Shown: positions 6,281 to 10,779 of the stretch, piece by piece | Layout: each line of letters begins with the position of its first letter | Numbering within the stretch: position 1 is the first letter of the stretch | DNA from: Pseudomonadota bacterium | GTDB lineage: Bacteria; Pseudomonadota; Alphaproteobacteria; Rhizobiales; Rhizobiaceae | Direction of reading: 5' to 3' | Assembly (NCBI GenBank): GCA_023393575.1 | Contig: JAEWKX010000301.1 | Location: 1-10,779 of the forward strand | DNA: 10,779 bases | The notes under the pieces: model-generated | The model's database searches: none | What the model was told of the DNA's origin: nothing | What the model saw: the letters and a program-made list of their open reading frames with translations, nothing else | Made by a program: the position numbers and the translations under genes

Positions 6281-6304
6281 ATGGTGACGCCGCGCGACCA
6301 CCAT
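6281..6304. repeat. Short inverted repeat ATGGTG / CACCAT
   Basis: Perfect 6-bp arms at 6281-6286 and 6299-6304 with a GC-rich 12-base spacer, 3 bases after the preceding hairpin. Function unknown; no T-run. Confidence 0.3.
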
Positions 6305-6392
6305 GCGCGGCCGCGCCTTCGTCTGCCGCTCACGCTTTGTTTCGGCCCTGCCGATGCACCCAGGTCGGTCCAAGTCGAAGCTTACTCCTGCG

Positions 6393-6713
6393 CTAGGGCA
6401 CCAATTCAAACACGTGGTGATGGATGACACCCTCGAACATGGCGAGCAAGCCCTTCGTCATGTCTCGGCTGGCATATCGGACAGGCGATTCCAACGCCGC
6501 CGCCAGTGCATCGCGGCTGTCGTACATGGTCGACAGCACCATGGGGAAAGCGGGAGCGCCCTCGTCGCGCTCCACGGCGTAGAGTACGCGGACTTCGCGA
6601 ATCCCGGGGAACTCCAGCCACATCGGCATCAGTTTTTCCGCCACATACTCCTTGAAGGCGGCGTCCTTGCCCTCGTGAATGCGACCTTCGAAGAGCGCCT
6701 GGCGAATGATCAT
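6393..6713 (-). CDS. Small dimeric alpha/beta-barrel (EthD / antibiotic-monooxygenase-like) protein
   Basis: A 106-residue protein with the ferredoxin-like beta-alpha-beta-beta-alpha-beta layout of stress-responsive/EthD/ABM proteins: strand about 2-11 (IIRQALFEGR), helix 14-32, strand 36-48 after the conserved PGI turn (FPGIREVRVLYAVE), strand 54-64 (PAFPMVLSTMYDS), helix 65-75, and a final helix and strand ending in a HHHVFEL segment. No active-site signature allows a reaction to be named. It is the last gene of the minus-strand operon, 12 bases after the hydroxyacid dehydrogenase stop, with only a weak CGGA-like ribosome site, so coupling to the upstream gene is likely. Family members include monooxygenases, isomerases and non-enzymatic proteins; a role on the same substrate as the dehydrogenase is inferred from position alone. 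Confidence 0.75.
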   Translation of the reverse strand: MIIRQALFEGRIHEGKDAAFKEYVAEKLMPMWLEFPGIREVRVLYAVERDEGAPAFPMVLSTMYDSRDALAAALESPVRYASRDMTKGLLAMFEGVIHHHVFELVP

Positions 6714-6725
6714 GATGTGTCCGAT

Positions 6726-7664
6726 TCAGTTGACGGTGGTCGGGGGCTTTTCGCCGTTGAAGAATGCCTGGAGATTGGCCAGGACGATCTCCCCCATCGC
6801 AATCCGCGTTTCACGCGTCGCGCTCCCCTGGTGCGGCATCAGCACGGTATTCGGCGCGGTGAAGAACTCCTCGCGGATGCGCGGTTCGCCGACGAATACG
6901 TCGAGACCCGCACCGGCAATGGTGCCACTCCCCAGGGCCTGCAGCAGCGCATCCTCATCGACGACGCTGCCGCGCGCGACGTTGATGACGATGCCTTTCG
7001 GCCCGAGAGCCGCAAGAATACCCGCATCGACGATGCCCCGGGTCGCCGGGTTGGCCGCGACGCATATGGCAAGCACATCACTGCCGGCCGCAAGTTCGGC
7101 GGGAGTGGAATAGACGGACCAGCCGGTATCGCCCTGCGGCGATCGGTTCCAGTACCCGACGGACATGCCGAAGGCTTCGGCACGGCGGCCGAAGGCACGC
7201 CCGATCTGGCCGAGCCCCAGAATGCCGAGGCGTTTGCCCTTCGGGCTCGTCCCGAGCGGAAAAGTCCCACCCCTCGCCCAGCGTCCTTCCCGGACATAGC
7301 CGTCACCCTTCGTAACGTGACGGAAGACGGCGAGCATCAGCGCCATGCCTATATCGGCCACGTCGTCCGTGAGTACGCCCGGTGTCGTGGTGACATCGAT
7401 ATCGCGGCCGCGGGCCTTTACAAGATCGACCTTGTCGGTCCCGACACCATTGATGGCGATGATGCCCAGCGCCGGCAAACCGTCGATGTAGTCGTTCGAA
7501 AGTCCGGTGCCTCCGCCCGTCACCACGGCGCGAATGGCAGGCAGGGCGGCCTCGATGGCGGGCTGGCCAGTGGATTCGTAGAGGCGATGGACGACATAAG
7601 TGTCATCGAGTCGAGCTTCGATCTCGTCGAGCATGGGCTCGACCAGCAGGATATCGGGTCTCAT
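6726..7664 (-). CDS. D-2-hydroxyacid dehydrogenase, glyoxylate/hydroxypyruvate reductase-like
   Basis: Cytosolic oxidoreductase of 312 residues that interconverts a 2-oxoacid and a D-2-hydroxyacid. The Rossmann motif is GLGQIG (150-155). The post-strand-2 residues Asn173-Arg174-Ser175 (YWNRSPQ) lack the Asp of NAD enzymes and point to NADPH. The catalytic Arg231 (NVARGSVVDE), Glu260 (FVGEPR) and His278 (PHQGSAT) are all present. Start ATG 7664 has GGAG 8 bases upstream (7673-7676); an in-frame TTG at 7688 would add eight residues but leave that site inside the gene. It follows the ABC ATPase gene by 31 bases and is co-directional with the whole importer, so it probably acts on the imported compound or a product. 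Glyoxylate, hydroxypyruvate or a 2-keto-aldonate are the family's usual substrates; which applies is unknown. Confidence 0.93.
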   Translation of the reverse strand: MRPDILLVEPMLDEIEARLDDTYVVHRLYESTGQPAIEAALPAIRAVVTGGGTGLSNDYIDGLPALGIIAINGVGTDKVDLVKARGRDIDVTTTPGVLTDDVADIGMALMLAVFRHVTKGDGYVREGRWARGGTFPLGTSPKGKRLGILGLGQIGRAFGRRAEAFGMSVGYWNRSPQGDTGWSVYSTPAELAAGSDVLAICVAANPATRGIVDAGILAALGPKGIVINVARGSVVDEDALLQALGSGTIAGAGLDVFVGEPRIREEFFTAPNTVLMPHQGSATRETRIAMGEIVLANLQAFFNGEKPPTTVN

Positions 7665-7695
7665 CTTGAATGCTCCGTCCTCAAGCAATGACTGC

Positions 7696-8475
7696 TCAGG
7701 ATATCTGGCCGAGGAAGTTGCGTGTCCGTTCGTGCTTCGGGTTCTTGAAGAATTCTTCCGGCGCCCCGACCTCGACGATCTCGCCGCGGTCCATGAAGAT
7801 CACGCGGTCGGCCACCTGGCGGGCAAAGCCCATCTCGTGGGTCACGCACAGCATGGTCATGCCCTCGTTGGCAAGGTCGATCATCGTGTCGAGCACCTCC
7901 TTCACCATTTCCGGATCCAGGGCCGAGGTCGGTTCGTCGAAAAGCATGATCTTCGGGTTAATGCAGAGCGCGCGGGCAATGGCGACGCGCTGCTGCTGCC
8001 CTCCGGAAAGCTGCGCCGGGTACTTGGCTGCCTGTTCCGGGATGCGCACCCGCTCCAGATACCTCATTGCAGTCGCCTCGGCCTCTGCCTTGGAAAGGCC
8101 GCGCACCTTCATCGGGGCAAGGGTGCAGTTCTCCAGGACGGTCATGTGCGGGAAGAGGTTGAAGCTCTGGAAGACCATGCCGGTCTCCTGCCTGACGATA
8201 TCGACGTTCTTTCCGCCCGCCGTCAGGTCGTGGCCGTCAACGACGATTCGACCCTTCTGGATCATCTCCAACTGGTTGATGCACCGGATAAGGGTCGACT
8301 TGCCGGAGCCGGACGGGCCGCAGATGACGATGCGCTCTCCGCGATCGATCGCGAGATCGATGTCCTTCAGCGCGTGGAATTCGGCGTACCACTTGTTGAC
8401 GCCCTCCATCGTCACCGCCGGACCGGAAGCTCCCCGCACGTCTCCCGCCGATGTGTCAGCATGAATCTCAGCCAT
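7696..8475 (-). CDS. ABC transporter ATP-binding protein, polar amino acid type (GlnQ/AapP-like)
   Basis: ATPase of the PAAT-type importer, 259 residues. It shows Walker [10 protein letters not shown] (53-61), Q-loop Gln103 in [14 protein letters not shown], signature [14 protein letters not shown] (156-169), Walker B ending at Asp180 with Glu181 ([12 protein letters not shown]), and switch His213 ([16 protein letters not shown]). The sequence [15 protein letters not shown] and the THEMGFA block are diagnostic of the GlnQ/HisP branch rather than MalK. The roughly 18-residue N-terminal extension before the ATPase core is unremarkable. ATG 8475 has a strong AGGAG 8 bases upstream, whereas the longer open frame to 8544 overlaps the binding-protein gene. 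It lies 23 bases after the binding-protein stop, in one operon with both permeases. Confidence 0.95.
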   Translation of the reverse strand: MAEIHADTSAGDVRGASGPAVTMEGVNKWYAEFHALKDIDLAIDRGERIVICGPSGSGKSTLIRCINQLEMIQKGRIVVDGHDLTAGGKNVDIVRQETGMVFQSFNLFPHMTVLENCTLAPMKVRGLSKAEAEATAMRYLERVRIPEQAAKYPAQLSGGQQQRVAIARALCINPKIMLFDEPTSALDPEMVKEVLDTMIDLANEGMTMLCVTHEMGFARQVADRVIFMDRGEIVEVGAPEEFFKNPKHERTRNFLGQIS

Positions 8476-8498
8476 GCGAGGAACTCCTATCTTCCTTG

Positions 8499-9299
8499 TT
8501 ACTTGCCTTCGGCAACGAAGTTCGGCAGCGGTGTGCCGAGCCACTTTTCGTGTATCGCGCTGAGCTGGCCGTCCGCCTTCACCTTCTCGATGAACGCATT
8601 GACGGCTTCCAGCAGCTCGCTCGAACCCTTGCGAACTGCGATACCCTGTACCTGCTGGCTCAGTTCGAGCTTCTGGTTGAAGCGGCCCGGTGCGGCCGTC
8701 TCGATCTGGGCGGCCACGACGTTGGACACGCCGATCAGTTCGACCTGGCCGGACAGGAGCGCCTGGACGGCACTTGCGTCATCGTCGAAGCGCTGGATGG
8801 TCGCGTCCTGCGGGGCGATCTTCGTGACTGCCGTATCTTGCGTGCTGGCGCGGGCAACACCAACGGTCTTGCCCGAAAGATCTTCCGGCTTGGTTACGTC
8901 CACGTCCTCTGCGCCGAACACGCCGATCGAGATACCGGCATAGGGTTCGGAGAAATCGACGCTCTTGGCGCGTTCTTCGGTGATACCCAGGGATGCGACG
9001 AGCAGGTCTACCTGGTTGCTCTGGAGGTAGGGAATCCGGTTCGGTCCGGTTACCGGAACGATCTGGGCCTCGACGCCCCATTCCTTGGCAAGCAGCTTGG
9101 CGACGTCTGCGTCATAGCCATCCGGCTGGTTGCTCTCATTCATGATGCCGAAGGGCGGGAAGTCCACCAGCATTCCGATTTTCACGGTTCCAGCGGACTT
9201 GATGCTCTCGACGGTCTGCGCCGTCGCGGGAAAAGAAACCACCCCGGCCATCAAGCCTGCGCCGATCACGGCCATTGCTGCGCGTCTTGAGATATTCAT
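8499..9299 (-). CDS. Periplasmic solute-binding protein, family 3 (PAAT type), with atypical ligand site
   Basis: Exported receptor of the importer, 266 residues. The signal peptide is [24 protein letters not shown] with likely cleavage after ATA27; the two Arg (5-6) could fit Tat as well as Sec. The two-lobed SBP_bac_3 fold is seen in DFPPFG (46-51), [11 protein letters not shown] (61-71), [25 protein letters not shown] (96-120), LSGKTVGV (141-148) and the hinge return. Arg110 (TEER), which binds the ligand carboxylate in HisJ/LAO-like proteins, is kept. The Asp that normally binds the alpha-amino group in the VxxD segment appears as Ser192 ([14 protein letters not shown]). This suggests a ligand without an ordinary alpha-amino group, an inference from alignment by eye. 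ATG 9299 follows AAGGGTAGGAACA. Confidence 0.93.
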   Translation of the reverse strand: MNISRRAAMAVIGAGLMAGVVSFPATAQTVESIKSAGTVKIGMLVDFPPFGIMNESNQPDGYDADVAKLLAKEWGVEAQIVPVTGPNRIPYLQSNQVDLLVASLGITEERAKSVDFSEPYAGISIGVFGAEDVDVTKPEDLSGKTVGVARASTQDTAVTKIAPQDATIQRFDDDASAVQALLSGQVELIGVSNVVAAQIETAAPGRFNQKLELSQQVQGIAVRKGSSELLEAVNAFIEKVKADGQLSAIHEKWLGTPLPNFVAEGK

Positions 9300-9321
9300 T
9301 GTTCCTACCCTTTCTTGATCT

Positions 9322-9339
9322 GCCGGCCCTCCCGCCGGC
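9322..9339 (-). promoter_or_regulatory. GC-only hairpin between permease and binding-protein genes
   Basis: Two GCCGGC copies (9322-9327, 9334-9339), each self-complementary, form a perfect 6-bp all-GC stem with a 6-base loop. In the transcript it lies 9 bases after the permease stop and about 22 before the binding-protein start. No T-run follows. Such intra-operon hairpins often protect or separate segments so that binding-protein mRNA is more abundant. Confidence 0.55.
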
Positions 9340-9348
9340 TGGGTCCCG

Positions 9349-10005
9349 TCAACGCTGCGTTGCCCGAGAAAACCTGACCTCCATGCGCCGCGCAAACAGT
9401 GAAAGCGGCCAGCACAAGATGAAATAGATCACGGCCACCGTTCCGAAGACCATGAACGGGCTGAAGGTAGCGTTGTTGATGATCTGTCCCTGGCGTGTCA
9501 GTTCCGTGAAGCCGATAATCGCCGCAAGGGACGTGCCCTTGATGAGCTGGACAAGGAAACCGACGGTCGGGGCGACGGCGATGCGTGCTGCCTGCGGAAG
9601 CACGATATAGCGCATTCGGTTATAGTATCTCAGCGCAAGTGCCGTTGCCGCCTCACGCTGGCCAGGCGGGACCGCTTCGATGCAGCCCCTCCAGATTTCT
9701 CCGAGGAAGGCACTGGCATGCAGGGTTAGCGCGACCGCGGCTGCAACCCACGGGTTTATACTAAAACCAAAGATGTTCATGCCGAAGAACACCAGGAAAA
9801 GCTGCATCAGCAGCGGTGTTCCCTGGAAGACCCGTATGAAACCGAGGGCCGCAAGGCGCAGCGGCCGGATATCGGAGACGCGGGCCAGCGCAATCAGCAG
9901 GCCGCCGACACCGCCGCCGGCGAACGCGATGGCAGACAATGCAATGGTCCACTGCGCCGCCATGACGATGATGAAAAACTCGTTCCAGCCGAAGGGTCTG
10001 ATCAT
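9349..10005 (-). CDS. ABC transporter permease, polar amino acid type (second permease)
   Basis: Inner-membrane permease of 218 residues with about five hydrophobic segments, the usual size for HisM/GltK-type subunits. The family block FIRVFQGTPLLMQLFLVFFG occurs near 57-76, and the EAA loop IEAVPPGQREAATALALRYYNRMRYIVLP (about 113-141) docks on the ATPase. The segment QLIKGTSLAAIIGFTELTRQG is also characteristic. ATG 10005 has GGAG 6 bases upstream, and the TAG stop of the preceding permease overlaps that site (gap of 9 bases), so translation is probably coupled. It likely forms a heterodimer with the product of the preceding gene. Confidence 0.95.
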   Translation of the reverse strand: MIRPFGWNEFFIIVMAAQWTIALSAIAFAGGGVGGLLIALARVSDIRPLRLAALGFIRVFQGTPLLMQLFLVFFGMNIFGFSINPWVAAAVALTLHASAFLGEIWRGCIEAVPPGQREAATALALRYYNRMRYIVLPQAARIAVAPTVGFLVQLIKGTSLAAIIGFTELTRQGQIINNATFSPFMVFGTVAVIYFILCWPLSLFARRMEVRFSRATQR

Positions 10006-10014
10006 CGAGGTCTC

Positions 10015-10683
10015 CTATCGGCTCAGCGGGTACCGGAACGCCATTCTCTCGATCGCGGAAAAGATCGCGGAAAAGCTGATCGAGAGGGCAAGGTACATCA
10101 GGGTGATGACGATATAGACTTCGAAGCTCGCAAAGGTAGCCGACTGCAGGTCGTTGCCCGCCGCGGCAAGATCGTCCGCCGAAATGACCGAGACGACGCT
10201 CGACGTCAGCATCAGGTAGATGAACTGGCTCGTCAGGGACGGATAAACGGTGCGCAACGCCGGCTTCATGATGATGTAGCGGAATATCTGCAGCTTCGAC
10301 AGGCCGAGAGCCGTCCCCGCCTCCACCTGCCCCCTATGGATGGATTCGATCCCGGCACGGATGATTTCGGTGCCATAGGCGCCGAAATTGACGACCAGCG
10401 CCAGAAGGGCTGCGCCGTTCGGCGAAAGGCGCAGCCCAAGTGACGGCAGACCGAAGAAGATAAAGAAGATCTGGACCAGGAAGGGCGTGTTGCGGATGAT
10501 CTCGATGTAGGCGTCGATCACGTACCGGATCAACACCGGACCGGACGTCTTGCCCCAGGCGCAGACGATCGAAACGACAAGGCCCAGCAGCATCGCCGCG
10601 CACGAAAGACGAACCGTCAGACAGGCGCCCACCAGCAACTGGTCGAACGAAGCAAACACCGGGACAAAATTGAAATCGTACAC
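10015..10683 (-). CDS. ABC transporter permease, polar amino acid type (first permease)
   Basis: First gene of the minus-strand operon, 222 residues, inner-membrane permease of the HisQ/GltJ type. It contains the conserved IEIIRNTPFLVQIFFIFFGLP block and the EAA loop IESIHRGQVEAGTALGLSKLQIFRYIIMKPA; the usual LP near its end reads MKPA. SSVVSVISADDLAAAG matches the substrate-channel segment of the family. The start is assigned to GTG 10683, which has GGAGG 5 bases upstream at 10689-10693. A TTG at 10695 would add four residues but has no site. The pair with the next gene implies a two-permease importer like AapQM. The substrate is not given by the permease sequence. Confidence 0.93.
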   Translation of the reverse strand: MYDFNFVPVFASFDQLLVGACLTVRLSCAAMLLGLVVSIVCAWGKTSGPVLIRYVIDAYIEIIRNTPFLVQIFFIFFGLPSLGLRLSPNGAALLALVVNFGAYGTEIIRAGIESIHRGQVEAGTALGLSKLQIFRYIIMKPALRTVYPSLTSQFIYLMLTSSVVSVISADDLAAAGNDLQSATFASFEVYIVITLMYLALSISFSAIFSAIERMAFRYPLSR

Positions 10684-10688
10684 GCGGG

Positions 10689-10693
10689 CCTCC
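10689..10693 (-). promoter_or_regulatory. Shine-Dalgarno site fixing a GTG start for the first permease
   Basis: GGAGG lies 5 bases before GTG 10683. It sits in a small GGCC-TTGGA-GGCC stem-loop on the transcript, which could partly hide it; that is only a 4-bp stem. Confidence 0.7.
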
Positions 10694-10728
10694 AAGGCCG
10701 GCGCGCTCCCTGCCGCGCCTCTTGGATC

Positions 10729-10757
10729 GATCTAAATTTCTACTGCCGACGAGTCAA
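10729..10757 (-). promoter_or_regulatory. Candidate sigma-70-type promoter of the minus-strand importer operon
   Basis: On the minus strand TTGACT (10757-10752) is followed after 17 bases by TAGATC (10734-10729). The -35 is close to consensus and the spacing ideal; the -10 is poor (3 of 6). It would start transcription near 10722, giving a leader of about 40 bases to GTG 10683. A GATCGATC palindrome (10725-10732) overlaps the -10; operator use is not shown. Confidence 0.45.
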
Positions 10758-10779
10758 CCTTCGAATGCGCCACCGGTTT

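Larger units (their letters stand above)
5861..6392. other. Convergent intergenic region of about 530 bases, no convincing gene
   Basis: This lies between the ends of two operons that face each other. The first 250 bases are GC-rich and open in one minus-strand frame (5861-6112, continuing antisense into the SDR gene), but that frame has no recognisable motif and no visible ribosome site. The stretch 6125-6260 is clearly richer in A and T than the surroundings. It contains three perfect 7-bp inverted repeats and a tRNA-3'-end-like stretch, listed separately. The last 100 bases include the 12-base palindrome GCGCGGCCGCGC (6305-6316). No classic T-tailed terminator was found on either strand. 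Confidence 0.6.

Noticed and set aside
6305..6316. Palindrome GCGCGGCCGCGC.
   Set aside because: Short GC palindromes are expected by chance in this composition; there is no T-run for a terminator and no second copy seen as an operator.
6303..7691. A plus-strand open frame of 462 codons.
   Set aside because: It is antisense to the hydroxyacid dehydrogenase and the small barrel protein, both of which have clear family motifs; its product is Arg/His/Asp-rich without domains, as is typical of shadow frames in GC-rich DNA.
7600..8943. A plus-strand open frame of 447 codons.
   Set aside because: It is antisense to the ATPase and binding-protein genes with intact Walker and SBP motifs; no ribosome site or recognisable domain.
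10725..10732. GATCGATC palindrome overlapping the candidate -10.
   Set aside because: GATC/CGATCG-rich words are common in alphaproteobacterial DNA; one copy is not enough to call an operator.

Overview
The window looks like a high-GC alphaproteobacterial chromosome or megaplasmid segment, most likely from the Rhizobiales (Rhizobium/Agrobacterium/Ensifer-like). This is judged from codon use, dense short-spaced operons of ABC importers plus dehydrogenases, and the protein flavours. No rRNA, intact tRNA, CRISPR array or transposase is visible.

Left block (1-5860, plus strand): one apparently continuous operon that begins before the window. In order it encodes the end of a sugar-type (CUT1, MalG/UgpE-like) ABC permease, a DkgB-like aldo/keto reductase, a MalK/UgpC-like ATPase, an SDR of the sugar 1-dehydrogenase type, an RraA/HMG-aldolase-like protein, a UPF0303/HbpS-like protein, a cupin of the 2,4'-dihydroxyacetophenone dioxygenase family, and a second SDR. 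Gaps are short or negative. The natural reading is uptake of a sugar, polyol or sugar acid followed by oxidation/reduction, retro-aldol cleavage and perhaps an oxygen-dependent C-C cleavage. The combination does not match any pathway I can name.

Middle (5861-6392): about 530 bases without a convincing gene, lying between convergent operons. It holds an AT-richer patch, three perfect 7-bp inverted repeats and a 19-nt stretch resembling a damaged 3' end of a tRNA-Gln gene. It could be an old integration junction.

Right block (10779-6393, minus strand): a second operon with a plausible sigma-70-type promoter at its head. It encodes two polar-amino-acid-type (PAAT) permeases, a family 3 periplasmic binding protein, its ATPase, an NADPH-type D-2-hydroxyacid dehydrogenase and a 106-residue dimeric alpha/beta-barrel-like protein. 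A GC-only hairpin sits between the second permease and the binding protein. The binding protein seems to lack the aspartate that normally grips the alpha-amino group of an amino acid. With the hydroxyacid dehydrogenase next door, this suggests the imported ligand may be a hydroxy- or keto-acid rather than an ordinary amino acid.

Four starts were moved inward from the longest reading frames because a Shine-Dalgarno site decides them: TTG 1443, ATG 3309, ATG 7664 and GTG 10683. Several others (4145, 4621, 5096, 8475, 9299) are likewise internal to longer open frames.
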